A stretch of DNA of 64,000 nt from an uncultured Halomonas sp. GTDB lineage: Bacteria > Pseudomonadota > Gammaproteobacteria > Pseudomonadales > Halomonadaceae. Both the position numbers and the translations under genes were made by a program. The notes beneath the pieces were generated by a model, which made no database searches, was not told the DNA's origin, and saw only the letters and a list, made by a program, of their open reading frames with translations. Shown here in pieces: positions 39,917 to 49,046 of the stretch. The stretch's first letter is position 1; each line of letters begins with the position of its first letter. The stretch covers positions 124,001-188,000 of the forward strand of contig NZ_CANMVL010000009.1 of assembly GCF_947501415.1 (NCBI RefSeq), written 5' to 3'.

Positions 39917-40498
39917 ATGCCTTTCGAACTGCCTGCCCTACCCTATGACACCAAGGCCCTGGCACCTCACCTCTCACGCGAGACGGTCATCCAGCGTCAC
40001 AGTCAGACCCAGCGCGCCTGCGTGGCCCGACTCAACCAGCTGGTGGAGGGCACGCCCTGGGCGAGTGCCTCGCTGGAGGCCATTCTACTTGGCGCCGAGG
40101 GGGAGCTCGCCAGGCAGGCGGCCAAGGCATGGGCCTTTACCTTCCACTGGCATTCCCTGTCGCCGCAGGGTGGCGCACCCGATGATGCCCTCGGCCAGGC
40201 GGTCGCGGCGCGTTGGGGTGAGCCCGCCGGCTTGCGCCAGGCCATTGCCACCGCCGCCAGCGATGCGCCTCCCGGTGGCTGGGTGTGGTTGGTACGCGAT
40301 GCCCAGGGGCTCGCGGTGATGGCCGGCGACGTCCACCATGTACCCTTGAGCCGTGGCCTGACGCCCCTGCTGGTCCACTATCAGGCCGACGGTCAGGGTA
40401 CCGACACTGCGGCAGGCCTCGACGCCTTCTGGGCACTGGCCAACTGGCGCTTCGCCGCCGCCAACTTCGCAGGCCCGAGCGCCCCCGCCGCCCGCTGA
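39917..40498 (+). CDS. Superoxide dismutase-fold protein lacking the metal ligands
   Basis: A 193-residue protein, the exact length of iron SOD SodB, with the same N-terminus (MPFELPALPYDTKALAPHLS) and C-terminus (DAFWALANWRF). The four metal ligands of E. coli SodB are missing. His26 is Arg (QRHSQTQ), His73 is Phe (AWAFTFHWHS), and the DVWEH segment with Asp156 and His160 is replaced by a shorter HYQADGQGT stretch. The frame is intact and the start has AAGGA 7 nt upstream, so it is unlikely to be a simple pseudogene. It probably does not dismutate superoxide; function unknown. Confidence 0.85.
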   Translation: MPFELPALPYDTKALAPHLSRETVIQRHSQTQRACVARLNQLVEGTPWASASLEAILLGAEGELARQAAKAWAFTFHWHSLSPQGGAPDDALGQAVAARWGEPAGLRQAIATAASDAPPGGWVWLVRDAQGLAVMAGDVHHVPLSRGLTPLLVHYQADGQGTDTAAGLDAFWALANWRFAAANFAGPSAPAAR

Positions 40499-40516
40499 CT
40501 GACTCAGGAGGCGGCC

Positions 40517-41806
40517 TCAGGGGTCAGCGCGACGACCAATTCCCCGGTAGTGAAGACCCTGGGCGGCGACCCATGTTGGGTCATAGATATTGCGGCCATC
40601 GAGGACCAGGCGCTCCTCCAGCAAGTTGGCCAGTCGACGCCAGTCAGGGTTCCAGTAGGCCTTCCACTCGGTGACCAGCATCAAGGCGTCGGCTCCCTGA
40701 CACGCCTCCAGCGGGTCCCCCTCCATGCTCTCCAGCAGCGGGTGATCGCCGACCTCCTGTCGCAGCGCCGGCAGGGCCGCCGGATCATGAAGACGCACGC
40801 GCACCCCCTGTGCCCATAGCGCCCGCAGCAGGCTCAGCACCGGGGCGTGATCGATGCGCGCGGTACCGGGCTTGAAGGCTGCCCCCCAGATAGCCACGCA
40901 ACGCCCCTCCAGTCGGCCGTGGAAGTGAGCCCACAGCTTGCGGAACAGCGTCTCCTTCTTGTGCTCGTTGATATCGAGCACCTGCTCGAGCAGCGCCGAA
41001 CGTCGCCCGCTGGCGGACTGCACATCGGCCAGGCGCATCAGGTCACGGGAGAAGTTGGGCCCACCGAAGCCACACCCCGGGTAGAGGTACTCGTAGCCGA
41101 TGCGTGAGTCGGACCCCATGCCCTGGCGCACGAACTCGACATCGACCCCCAGGCTGTCGGCCAGGCCCGCCACCTCGTTCATGTAGCTGATGCGGGTGGC
41201 CAGCATGCCGTTGATCGCCAGCTTGGTCAGTTCGGCGGCACGCCTGGGCATGCGTTGAACCACCTCCTGCCGGCGGTTGAAGGCACGTAGCAGCTCGCGT
41301 ACGCGAGCCTCGGCACTATCATCATCGCAGCCCAGCAGCCAGCGACTGGGGCGGGTAAAGGTCTCCCAGGCGCGCCCCTCCTCGATCATGTCCGACAGCG
41401 CCACGGCGTGGCTGCCAGACCCCAGACGCCCCTCCAGATGTTCAGTCTCGCCGACCGGGAAGGTCGAGTGGTTGACCAGCAACCGCTGCTGGTTGCCGAC
41501 GCTATCGAGCGCCATGAAGAGGGTATCGAGCTCGCCGCGCTGCTCCGGGGAGAGGGATAGCCAGATTACCTCCTGAGGGCGTTGCAGAGCCTCCTCGGCA
41601 CTCTCCGCCAGGCGCAGGCTGCCGTCGGCCAGCCCGCTCTCGAGCTGGTCGAGCAGCCGCGGCTCGCCGACCAGCCAGTCGGCGCGGCGAAGCGATGACC
41701 AGGGCTGGTCGACATGCGGTAGCCAGGTGACTCGGTGGCCTACCCAGCTGAGGGCGGCGGCGGCGGTGGCAGCGGATAGCTCACTACCGTGAACCAGCAC
41801 GCGCAT
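40517..41806 (-). CDS. UDP-glucose/GDP-mannose dehydrogenase-like protein, catalytic cysteine absent
   Basis: A 429-residue protein with the three-domain fold of UDP-glucose 6-dehydrogenases. The middle domain (ELTKLAINGMLATRISYMNEVAGLADSLGVDVE) and the C-terminal UDP-binding domain (WGAAFKPGTARIDHAP, LDGRNIYDPTW) are well conserved. Two critical sites are not. The catalytic GGSCFPKD is GGPNFSRD, with Asn251 in place of cysteine and Arg254 for lysine, and the NAD glycine motif at the N-terminus is HGSELSAAT. It cannot be a standard dehydrogenase. The gene starts 3 bases after galU, the position of ugd in Pseudomonas. Confidence 0.85.
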   Translation of the reverse strand: MRVLVHGSELSAATAAAALSWVGHRVTWLPHVDQPWSSLRRADWLVGEPRLLDQLESGLADGSLRLAESAEEALQRPQEVIWLSLSPEQRGELDTLFMALDSVGNQQRLLVNHSTFPVGETEHLEGRLGSGSHAVALSDMIEEGRAWETFTRPSRWLLGCDDDSAEARVRELLRAFNRRQEVVQRMPRRAAELTKLAINGMLATRISYMNEVAGLADSLGVDVEFVRQGMGSDSRIGYEYLYPGCGFGGPNFSRDLMRLADVQSASGRRSALLEQVLDINEHKKETLFRKLWAHFHGRLEGRCVAIWGAAFKPGTARIDHAPVLSLLRALWAQGVRVRLHDPAALPALRQEVGDHPLLESMEGDPLEACQGADALMLVTEWKAYWNPDWRRLANLLEERLVLDGRNIYDPTWVAAQGLHYRGIGRRADP

Positions 41807-41809
41807 GAC

Positions 41810-42700
41810 TCAGGCCTCCCCGGCGTAGCGGGCGAGCAGCTCGCGGAAGCCCTCCCCGAAGCGGGCATGGCGGCGGCCGTAGGCGAGCGTGGCTTCGAGA
41901 TAACCGAGCTGGTGGCCGCAGTCGAAGGTCTTGCCCCGCATTCGGTAGGCATCGACTCCCTCATCGGCACGCAGTGACTCGATGGCGTCGGTGAGCTGGA
42001 TCTCTCCTCCGGCGCCAGGCGGGGTATCGGCAAGCCGTGCGAAGATGCTGCCCGGCAGCACATAGCGACCGATCACGGCCAGGTCCGAGGGGGCCTCCTC
42101 CACCGGCGGCTTCTCCACCACGCCGACCAGGGGGCTCGACGCTCCCGGCGCGGGCGCCTCCCCCCCGGTATCGACGATGCCATACTTGTGAGTCATCTCG
42201 TGAGGAACCTCCTCGACCATCAGCTGGGCATGGCCACTGCGCTCGAAGGCCTCCAGCATGCCGGTGAGATCGTTGCGCTCCAGTCCCTCGTCGTCCACCA
42301 GCACATCGGGCAGAAGCACGGCGAAGGGAGCGTCATCACCGATCACCGGTCGGGCGCAGAGCACCGCATGCCCCAGGCCCAACGGCTCCGGCTGGCGCAC
42401 AGTGATGATATTCACGTCGTCGGGGACAATCGCGTTCAGCTCCTCGAGCAGCTCATGCTTGCCCTTGGCCTCGAGGCTCGTCTCCAGCTCGAAGTGCTTG
42501 TCGAAGTGGTTCTCGATCGCCCCCTTGCTGGCATGGGTCACCAGCACGATATCGCGGATACCGGCGTCGACGGCCTCCTGGACCACATACTGGATCACCG
42601 GACGGTCGACGATGGTGATCATCTCCTTGGGAATCGCCTTGGAGGCGGGCAGGCAACGGGTGCCGAAACCGGCTACGGGAAGCACAGCCTTGCGAATCAT
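41810..42700 (-). CDS. galU: UTP-glucose-1-phosphate uridylyltransferase GalU
   Basis: Makes UDP-glucose from UTP and glucose 1-phosphate for LPS, exopolysaccharide and other glycans. The 296-residue protein has the nucleotide loop [18 protein letters not shown] and the [20 protein letters not shown] segment. The C-terminus [16 protein letters not shown] matches the family. The longer open frame is rejected because homology begins at the ATG at 42700, which has AAGGA upstream. It is followed by the ugd-like gene after 3 bases and is divergent from ubiG. Confidence 0.95.
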   Translation of the reverse strand: MIRKAVLPVAGFGTRCLPASKAIPKEMITIVDRPVIQYVVQEAVDAGIRDIVLVTHASKGAIENHFDKHFELETSLEAKGKHELLEELNAIVPDDVNIITVRQPEPLGLGHAVLCARPVIGDDAPFAVLLPDVLVDDEGLERNDLTGMLEAFERSGHAQLMVEEVPHEMTHKYGIVDTGGEAPAPGASSPLVGVVEKPPVEEAPSDLAVIGRYVLPGSIFARLADTPPGAGGEIQLTDAIESLRADEGVDAYRMRGKTFDCGHQLGYLEATLAYGRRHARFGEGFRELLARYAGEA

Positions 42701-42863
42701 GGGGCAGTCCTTGTCGAGGGTCGCGATGTGGCGTTCGCTGCGGCGCCGCGCCATGGGGAAGTCGCCGCCGGGAACGGGTAGAATGGCGCTCATGATACCG
42801 GACTCGTCGCAGCCTGCCACCGCTGCGATACCGACCACACCCTTATCAACCTGGAGAGAGCGA

Positions 42864-43589
42864 ATGGGTGCAACGCAGTCGAAAGCGGAGAACATGGATC
42901 CCGGCGAGATCGCCAAGTTCGAGGCCCTGGCGGAGCGCTGGTGGGATAGCACCGGAGAGTTCAAGCCGTTGCACGACATCAACCCGCTGCGCCTGGACTT
43001 CATCGATGCCCGCGCCGGTCTGGCCGGGCGACGGGTACTGGATGTGGGCTGCGGTGGGGGCATCCTCAGCGAGGGAATGGCCCATCGCGGCGCGGATGTC
43101 ATCGGCATCGACCTGGGTGAGGCGCCGCTGGGCGTGGCTCGGCTTCACGCCGAAGAGCAGGGGCTTGAGATCGACTATCGGCGGGTCAGTGTCGAGACCC
43201 TGGCCGAGGAGGCGCCGGCAAGCTTCGATGTGGTGACCTGTCTGGAGATGCTCGAGCACGTGCCGGACCCCGGCTCCGTGGTGCGTGCCTGTGCGACCCT
43301 GGTCAAGCCCGGCGGGCAGGTGTTCTTCTCGACCCTCAACCGCAATCCCAAGGCGCTGGCCCTGGCCGTGGTCGGAGCGGAGTATGTGCTGCGCATGCTG
43401 CCCCGGGGCACACATGACTATGCCAAGTTCATCCGCCCCGCCGAACTGGCCGGCTGGTGTCGACAGGCGGGACTCGAGGTCCGCGAGCAGAGCGGGCTGG
43501 TCTACAACCCCCTGAGCCGCCGCTATCGGCTGCACCCGACCGATGTCTCGGTCAACTATCTGATGCACTGCCGACGCGAGGAAACATGA
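42864..43589 (+). CDS. ubiG: Ubiquinone biosynthesis O-methyltransferase UbiG
   Basis: Catalyses both O-methylations in ubiquinone biosynthesis. The 241-residue SAM-dependent methyltransferase has the SAM motif [16 protein letters not shown] and the family segments [23 protein letters not shown] and [22 protein letters not shown] lies 7 nt upstream of the ATG at 42864. It overlaps mupP by 4 bp (ATGA), the order seen in Pseudomonas. Confidence 0.95.
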   Translation: MGATQSKAENMDPGEIAKFEALAERWWDSTGEFKPLHDINPLRLDFIDARAGLAGRRVLDVGCGGGILSEGMAHRGADVIGIDLGEAPLGVARLHAEEQGLEIDYRRVSVETLAEEAPASFDVVTCLEMLEHVPDPGSVVRACATLVKPGGQVFFSTLNRNPKALALAVVGAEYVLRMLPRGTHDYAKFIRPAELAGWCRQAGLEVREQSGLVYNPLSRRYRLHPTDVSVNYLMHCRREET

Positions 43590-44245
43590 TGCAGATCTCT
43601 CGTCCGAGCGCCCTGCTCTTCGATCTCGACGGCACCCTGGTGGATACCGCACCGGACCTGGCGCGGGCCACCAATGCCCTGCGGGAACATCATGGCCTCG
43701 ACGCCCTCCCCTACCCGATCATCCGTGCCCAGGTCTCCAACGGTGGCAGCGCCCTGGTCGAGCTCGCCCTGGGACTGGCCCGGGAGGTGCCGGGGCACGA
43801 TGAGGCACGCAGCTTCCTGCTTGCCGCCTACGGCGAGGCCGTGGCCGCCGAGAGCCGGGTCTTTGCACCACTTGCCCCGCTGCTCACCGCTTGGGAGGCC
43901 GAAGGGGCCCCCTGGGGCATCGTCACCAACAAGCCGCGCGCCTATGCCGCCCCCCTGGTGGAGAGCCTGGCGCTGAAACCGGGGTCACTACTGTGTGCCG
44001 ATGATCTGCCGGTCAAGAAGCCCGACCCGGCGCCGTTACTGGAGGCAGCGCGCCACCTGGATACGCCTCCGTCACGCTGCTGGTACATCGGTGACCATCT
44101 GCGGGACATGCAGGCGGCCAGGGCCGCCGGGATGACTGCCGTGGCAGTGGGCTGGGGGTATATCGAGGAGGGTGACGACTATCGTCGCTGGCCGGCCGAT
44201 CTCTGGTTCGAGACCGGCGAGGAGCTGGTGGCGGCGCTATATTGA
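43586..44245 (+). CDS. mupP: N-acetylmuramate 6-phosphate phosphatase MupP (HAD family)
   Basis: A 219-residue HAD-superfamily phosphatase with the nucleophile motif DLDGTLVDT and motif [12 protein letters not shown], then [16 protein letters not shown]. Databases would often call it phosphoglycolate phosphatase (Gph). The order ubiG-mupP-yciK matches Pseudomonas, where this gene acts in MurU-type cell-wall recycling, so I prefer MupP. The call is by context. The ATG at 43586 overlaps the ubiG stop, with GAGG just upstream. Confidence 0.85.
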   Translation: MMQISRPSALLFDLDGTLVDTAPDLARATNALREHHGLDALPYPIIRAQVSNGGSALVELALGLAREVPGHDEARSFLLAAYGEAVAAESRVFAPLAPLLTAWEAEGAPWGIVTNKPRAYAAPLVESLALKPGSLLCADDLPVKKPDPAPLLEAARHLDTPPSRCWYIGDHLRDMQAARAAGMTAVAVGWGYIEEGDDYRRWPADLWFETGEELVAALY

Positions 44246-44288
44246 GAACACTCAGTTGAGCCCCACCAGTTGAGAAACCCCGAGTGCG

Positions 44289-44383
44289 GCGACATGTCCG
44301 GGACGAGGAGCAGGAGTGGAGGAAGGTTGCGCCCAGGGAAGGGGCAACAGCGTCCCCGCACAGGCTATCGCCGAACATGTCGC
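44289..44383. repeat. MITE-like inverted-repeat element with nested hairpins
   Basis: A 95-bp intergenic segment between convergent mupP and yciK, bounded by 13-base inverted repeats with one mismatch (GCGACATGTCCGG and its partner). Inside, GGGACG pairs with CGTCCC, and a central hairpin (GTTGC with GCAAC) surrounds CCAGGGAAGG. The reversed core resembles the centre of the elements at 13383 and 60424 (CGCTGT, then TCCCTG, then CGC). It may be a member of the same repeat family, or a related one, and could also act as a terminator. Confidence 0.5.
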
Positions 44384-44399
44384 GAGCGGGTTCGTGGGG

Positions 44400-45164
44400 T
44401 CAGGCCTTCGGTGGCTGGGCGTCGAACTTTTCGCCGTTGTGCCCACGACTGTCCGGCCCCATCAGCCACAGGTAGGTAGGCATGACCTCCTCCGGCGTGC
44501 GCAGGGTGTCAGGATCCTCCCCCGGGTAGGCACTACGGCGCATCTGGGTACGCGTCGCGCCGGGATTGAGGCTATTGACCCGCACCGAGCCCAGGTGCTC
44601 GAGCTCATCGGCAAGCACTTCCACGAAGCCTTCGGTGGCGAACTTGGAAACCGCATAGGCTCCCCAGTAGGCGCGTCCCTTCCTGCCCACGCTGGAGGAG
44701 GTAAAGATCACCGAGGCATCCGCAGAGCTCTTGAGCAGGGGTAGGAGCGCCTGGGTCATTCCGATCGGCCCGTTGATATTGACCTGCATGACCTGCTCCC
44801 AGAGCTCGGGATTGTACTGCTCGAAGGGCGTGATGCGACCGAGCAACCCGGCGTTGTGGAGGATCCCGTCCAGGCGACCGAACTCCTTGTCCAGAGTGTC
44901 GGCCATATCCTGATAGTCCTTGAGGGTGGCGCCCTCGAAGTTGAGCGGAAAGATCGCCGGTTGCGGGCCACCGGCGGCCTCGATCTCGTCGTAGACCGCC
45001 TCCAGCTTGGCGGTGGTGCGTCCCAGCAGGATGACCGTCGCGCCGTGTCGGGCATAGGTCAGGGCCGCGGCTCGGCCGATTCCATCACCGGCACCGGTCA
45101 CCAGAATCACGCGGTCATCCAGCAGCCCAGTCGGCGCCTGATAGTCGATCTTGCAGATGGTCAT
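44400..45164 (-). CDS. yciK: Short-chain dehydrogenase/reductase YciK
   Basis: A 254-residue NAD(P)-dependent Rossmann-fold oxidoreductase. It has the cofactor motif VTGAGDGIGRAAAL, the NNAG-like HNAGLLG and the catalytic Ser/Tyr/Lys as TSSSVGRKGRAYWGAYAVSKFA. The C-terminal LNPGATRTQMRRSAYPGED segment matches YciK. The substrate is unknown. GAGGAG precedes the ATG at 45164. It follows cpoB by 17 bases. Confidence 0.88.
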   Translation of the reverse strand: MTICKIDYQAPTGLLDDRVILVTGAGDGIGRAAALTYARHGATVILLGRTTAKLEAVYDEIEAAGGPQPAIFPLNFEGATLKDYQDMADTLDKEFGRLDGILHNAGLLGRITPFEQYNPELWEQVMQVNINGPIGMTQALLPLLKSSADASVIFTSSSVGRKGRAYWGAYAVSKFATEGFVEVLADELEHLGSVRVNSLNPGATRTQMRRSAYPGEDPDTLRTPEEVMPTYLWLMGPDSRGHNGEKFDAQPPKA

Positions 45165-45181
45165 GGAGTCTCCTCGATGAG

Positions 45182-45982
45182 TCAGTTGCCGGACTGCCGC
45201 AGGAAGTCGCCGGCCAGCCCCGCCGCGGTGCTTTCGGGGTGCGCCTCGCGAACCCGCTCGAGCAGCTCCCGGCTGGCGTCCGGTTGGCCCATGCGGGCCT
45301 TGAGCAGCCCCAGCTTGTAGAGAGCGTCGGGCACCTTGTTGCTCTCGGGGTAGCCGTCAAGAACGGTACGGAAGGCGGCCTCGGCGGGCTCCAGACGGCC
45401 CTCGGCGGTGTGCAGCTCCCCCAGCCAGTAGTGGGCATTGGGCGTCAGGCGGCTCTCGGGGTAACTGCCGACAAAACTCTCGAAGGCGGCGATGGCTCTG
45501 TCGAATTCCCGCGCCTGTACGCTGGAGAAGGCCTTCTGATAGGCCGCCTGGGCATCGGGGTCCTCGGCGCTTGCTGACGTCGTGCCAACCTCGTCGTCAC
45601 TCTCCCCTGCCTCGCTGCCGGGGCGCTCGTCACGTGCCTCCTCCTCCGGCGATGGCCGACTCATGCCGGCCGATACCGAGGCCAGTCGATCCTCGAGATC
45701 CATATACTGCTGCCGGGTCTGGCTGCGAAGCTGCTCAAGCTGGTGGCGCAACTCCTCGACCTGGCCACGCAGTCGGCGAAGCTCCTCCTGATGCTCCTGC
45801 ACCTGGTTGAAGATTACCAGACTGCCACCCGCGGCCTCACGGGTATCCGTCTGCTGGTAAAACGTGCTGGTTTGCGCGGTCAGGTCCTCGACCACTGGCT
45901 GCTGAGCCAGTGCAGGAACCCCTACGGAGAGCGGGAGCATCAGGGCTCCCGCACCGCACAGCCTCTTCAGACCGTGTTCCAT
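45182..45982 (-). CDS. cpoB: Cell division coordinator CpoB (YbgF), TPR protein
   Basis: A periplasmic protein that links Tol-Pal to peptidoglycan synthesis during constriction. The 266-residue protein has a signal peptide (to about residue 26, VPALAQ), an N-terminal coiled-coil trimerisation segment (about 60-105), an acidic linker and C-terminal TPR repeats (YQKAFSSVQAREFDRAIAAFESFVGSYPES onward). It is the last gene of the tol-pal cluster, as in other Gammaproteobacteria. Confidence 0.9.
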   Translation of the reverse strand: MEHGLKRLCGAGALMLPLSVGVPALAQQPVVEDLTAQTSTFYQQTDTREAAGGSLVIFNQVQEHQEELRRLRGQVEELRHQLEQLRSQTRQQYMDLEDRLASVSAGMSRPSPEEEARDERPGSEAGESDDEVGTTSASAEDPDAQAAYQKAFSSVQAREFDRAIAAFESFVGSYPESRLTPNAHYWLGELHTAEGRLEPAEAAFRTVLDGYPESNKVPDALYKLGLLKARMGQPDASRELLERVREAHPESTAAGLAGDFLRQSGN

Positions 45983-46011
45983 CTGTGTCTCCCTCGTATC
46001 GGGGTGTTGCC

Positions 46012-46554
46012 TCAGTAGGCGAACACGACCCGACGGTTCTGAGCGAAGGCCTGCTCATTCTGGCCACGCGCCGCAGGACGCTCCTCGCCGTAGCTGACGA
46101 CCTCGACCTGGGAGGGAGATACGCCCTGCACGGAGAGAAACTTCTCCACGGAGCGAGCGCGACGCTCGCCCAGCGCCATGTTGTACTCGCGAGTCCCGCG
46201 CTCATCGGTGTGCCCCTGGAGCACCACGCGGACATTGCCATTGTCGCGCAGATAGCGCGCATTGGCGGCCAGTACCGGTTCAAACTCGCTACGGATACGG
46301 TCGCTGTCGAACTCGAAGTAGACCGTGCGCTGCTGCGGAATGCGTCCATCCGCCTGCTGCCCGGCCGCACCCGACGTGCCGCCGTAACCGGAGCCACTGG
46401 TGCGTCCATCACTCACGCCACTGCTGCTGACGCCGCTGCCATCGCGGGTGCCGTCCATGGCGCCATCCTGGGTACCGCCGGTGCTGGAGCAGCCGGCCAC
46501 CAGGGCCAGCGACAGGGCGACCGCCAGGGAACGGGCATAGGGCTTGAATTGCAT
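46012..46554 (-). CDS. pal: Peptidoglycan-associated lipoprotein Pal
   Basis: An outer-membrane lipoprotein that binds peptidoglycan through an OmpA-like domain and partners with TolB. The 180-residue protein has lipobox VAGC, a Gly/Ser/Asp-rich linker (about 25-70) and the OmpA domain (VYFEFDSDRIRSEFEPVLAANARYL to the NRRVVFAY end). AGGAG precedes the ATG at 46554. It lies between tolB and cpoB. Confidence 0.96.
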   Translation of the reverse strand: MQFKPYARSLAVALSLALVAGCSSTGGTQDGAMDGTRDGSGVSSSGVSDGRTSGSGYGGTSGAAGQQADGRIPQQRTVYFEFDSDRIRSEFEPVLAANARYLRDNGNVRVVLQGHTDERGTREYNMALGERRARSVEKFLSVQGVSPSQVEVVSYGEERPAARGQNEQAFAQNRRVVFAY

Positions 46555-46574
46555 CGTTTCATACTCCTGAAGGA

Positions 46575-47861
46575 TCAGTTCATGAAAGGTGACCACGCGG
46601 GCTCGCGCACGTCACCCTGAGCGGAGGGCAGTCGGAAGGAGGCACGGCCATCCGCGGTGACTGCCCCCAGCACCCCGCTGTTACCCTGCTGGGTGGCGAA
46701 GATTACCATGGTCCCGTTGGGCGCAACACTGGGCGACTCGTCCCAGCGAGAATCACTCAGCGTCACCAGTCTCCCGCTCCCGAGATCCTGACGAGCGACC
46801 TGATAACCGTTGTTGGAACGGTGGATCAAGAACAGCGCCTCACCGTCCGGCGAGAAGCGTCCACGCGCATTGTAGTTACCGGTGAAGGTGAGGCGCTTCT
46901 GCTCCCCGCTGGCCAGGTCATAGCGATAGAGCTGGGGGCCGCCGCTGCGGTCGGAGGTAAATACCAGGCTGCGTCCATCCGGCCCCCAGGAGGGCTCGGT
47001 ATCGATGGCCGAGTCATTGGTGATGCGCTGCAGGCTGCGCGAGCCGATGTCCATCACATAGATCTCCGGCTGGCCATCCTTGGAGAGCGACATTGCCAGT
47101 CGGCGGCCGTCGGGCGACCAGGCCGGCGCCCCGTTGATGCCGGTGAAGGAGCTGATACGCGCCCGTTTTCCGGTTTCGATGTCCTGCACATAGATCGCCG
47201 ACCGCTCGGTCTCGAAGGAGACATAGGCCAGCTTGCGGCCATCCGGTGACCAGGCCGGCGACAGGATCGGTTGTGGGGAACTCAGCACCTGCTGGCTGTT
47301 GTGGCCATCGGCATCGGCCACATAGAGCGCGAACTGCATATTGTCACCGACTCCCTGGGAGGTGACGTAGGCAATGCGGGTGGAGAAGGCGCCACGAATC
47401 CCGGTGATCGCCTCGAATATCTGGTCGCTGATATAGTGTCCGGCGCCGCGCAGTTCACCCGCGCTGGCGGTGACCACCTCGCCGAGCATGCGCTTCTCGC
47501 CACTGACATCCATCAGCTCAAAGCGCAGCCGATAGCCCTCGCCCTCCTGGGTGGCGCTGCCCACCACCAGGTAGCGAACATCCAATGCCTTCCAGTTACC
47601 GTATTTCACCTCATCGGCACTGGCCGGCTGGTCCATCATCTGACGACGCGGCAGCGGGTCGAAGTAACCGCTGCGCTCGAGATCATCGTGAACCACCTGG
47701 GCCACGTCCTCTGGCAGCCCTTCGGGGCCTGCGAAGGGCACCACGGCAATGGGTGTGGCACTCTCGTTGCCCCGTGTGATCTCGATGGTCAGGTCGGCCT
47801 GGGCAAGCTGACTCACCATCAGCAGGGCGGCGGTCAGCCATGCAGTCATCAAGGATTTCAT
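46575..47861 (-). CDS. tolB: Tol-Pal system periplasmic beta-propeller protein TolB
   Basis: A 428-residue periplasmic protein with signal peptide (to about 22), an N-terminal alpha/beta domain and a six-bladed propeller of repeated [15 protein letters not shown]-type motifs (from about residue 200). It binds Pal and TolA. It shares one base of its start with the tolA stop (TGATG). Confidence 0.95.
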   Translation of the reverse strand: MKSLMTAWLTAALLMVSQLAQADLTIEITRGNESATPIAVVPFAGPEGLPEDVAQVVHDDLERSGYFDPLPRRQMMDQPASADEVKYGNWKALDVRYLVVGSATQEGEGYRLRFELMDVSGEKRMLGEVVTASAGELRGAGHYISDQIFEAITGIRGAFSTRIAYVTSQGVGDNMQFALYVADADGHNSQQVLSSPQPILSPAWSPDGRKLAYVSFETERSAIYVQDIETGKRARISSFTGINGAPAWSPDGRRLAMSLSKDGQPEIYVMDIGSRSLQRITNDSAIDTEPSWGPDGRSLVFTSDRSGGPQLYRYDLASGEQKRLTFTGNYNARGRFSPDGEALFLIHRSNNGYQVARQDLGSGRLVTLSDSRWDESPSVAPNGTMVIFATQQGNSGVLGAVTADGRASFRLPSAQGDVREPAWSPFMN

Positions 47862-49039
47862 CAGCGTACGTCTCCCGGTCTGAAGCGCAGATTGAATTGA
47901 CGGTAATCGCGTTGCACGCCGGCTGGCAACTGTCGCAGTTCGGCGAATGGCGCGGCGGCCTCGACGGCCTGCACGGCGGATCGATCGAAGGCACTATCCC
48001 CACTGGAGCGGGAGATCTCGGCGACAAACAGCTCCCCGGAGGGTCCCAGTCGCACCGAGATCTCGGCCGTTGCTCCTGAGGAGACATTGGGCGGAATGCG
48101 CCAGGCCTGCTCCACGGCCCGGCGTACCAGGGCAATAAAGTCGTTGGCGGCCTGCTGTCCCTGTTGCGCATTGGCGACACGTTCGTCTGCCCCCTCGATC
48201 AACCGCTGCATCTCGGCCTCGGCCTGCTCACGAGCCAGACGGGCCTGTTCCTCGGCCTCGCGCTGTCGGGCGGCCTCCTCCTCACGGCGGCGCTGCTCCT
48301 CGGCTTCCCGCTCACGCCGGGCCTGCTCTTCCGCCTCACGCTGGCGCTGCTCCTCGGCCTCCCGTTCACGCCGGGCCTGCTCTTCCGCCTCACGCTGGCG
48401 CTGCTCCTCGGCCTCCCGTTCACGCCGGGCCTGCTCCTCGCGGCGGCGCTGCTCCTCGGCTTCGCGCTCGCGCCGGGCCTGTTCTTCCGCCTCTCGCTGA
48501 CGCTGCTCCTCCGCTTCCCGTTCACGTCGGGCCTGCTCCTCGGCCTCTTGCTGTCGGGCGGCCTCCTCCTCACGGCGGCGCTGCTCCTCGGCTTCGCGCT
48601 CGCGTTGAGCCTCTTCCTCGGCGTCACGCTGCTCTTCGAGGCGACGCGTCTCGGCTTCCGCTTCTTCGGCACGCCGTGCCGCTTCGGCTTCGGCGGCCTG
48701 GCGCGCGGCTTCACGGGCCTGCTCTTCGGCGGCCTGGTCGGACTGGCGCTGTGCCTCCTGGGTGGCCGCCTCTTCCGCCGCCCGTCGTTGCTCCTCCTGG
48801 GCGGCCGCCTCTTCCGCCGCCTGCCTGGCCAGGGCTCGCTGACGCGCCTCTTCGGCACGCTGGGCCTGGTCGGTGACCGTCTCGGTACTGACCAGGGTCG
48901 CCTGAACAATGGACGAGGGGCTGGGCTCATGTTCCCTGGTCGGCAGGCTGATCACACTCAGCAGCAACACCAGCACATGCAGCCCCACCGCCAGCAGCGT
49001 CGGTATGCCATAGCCTACTCGAGCCTGTCGTCTGGCCAT
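47861..49039 (-). CDS. tolA: Tol-Pal system protein TolA
   Basis: An inner-membrane protein that spans the periplasm. The 392-residue protein has a transmembrane helix near residues 10-28, a long Glu/Ala/Arg/Gln helix (about 55-285) made of AEEQRRREE-type repeats and a C-terminal TonB-like domain ([25 protein letters not shown] onward). The central part contains a perfect tandem DNA duplication (separate entry). GGAG precedes the ATG at 49039. Confidence 0.94.
   Translation of the reverse strand: MARRQARVGYGIPTLLAVGLHVLVLLLSVISLPTREHEPSPSSIVQATLVSTETVTDQAQRAEEARQRALARQAAEEAAAQEEQRRAAEEAATQEAQRQSDQAAEEQAREAARQAAEAEAARRAEEAEAETRRLEEQRDAEEEAQREREAEEQRRREEEAARQQEAEEQARREREAEEQRQREAEEQARREREAEEQRRREEQARREREAEEQRQREAEEQARREREAEEQRQREAEEQARREREAEEQRRREEEAARQREAEEQARLAREQAEAEMQRLIEGADERVANAQQGQQAANDFIALVRRAVEQAWRIPPNVSSGATAEISVRLGPSGELFVAEISRSSGDSAFDRSAVQAVEAAAPFAELRQLPAGVQRDYRQFNLRFRPGDVR
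48321..48428 (-). repeat. Tandem 54-bp repeat inside tolA
   Basis: Two identical adjacent 54-base units, 48321-48374 and 48375-48428, within a longer series of diverged copies (about 48260-48610). Each codes for an 18-residue block of the coiled-coil arm ([10 protein letters not shown] and EEQRQREA parts). Such perfect tandem DNA is prone to slippage, so the arm length may vary between strains. Confidence 0.85.
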
Positions 49040-49046
49040 GGTGAGG

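Noticed and set aside
48260-48610. Repeated 54-base units that could suggest a CRISPR array
   Set aside because: Units are contiguous without spacers and encode the TolA coiled coil in frame.
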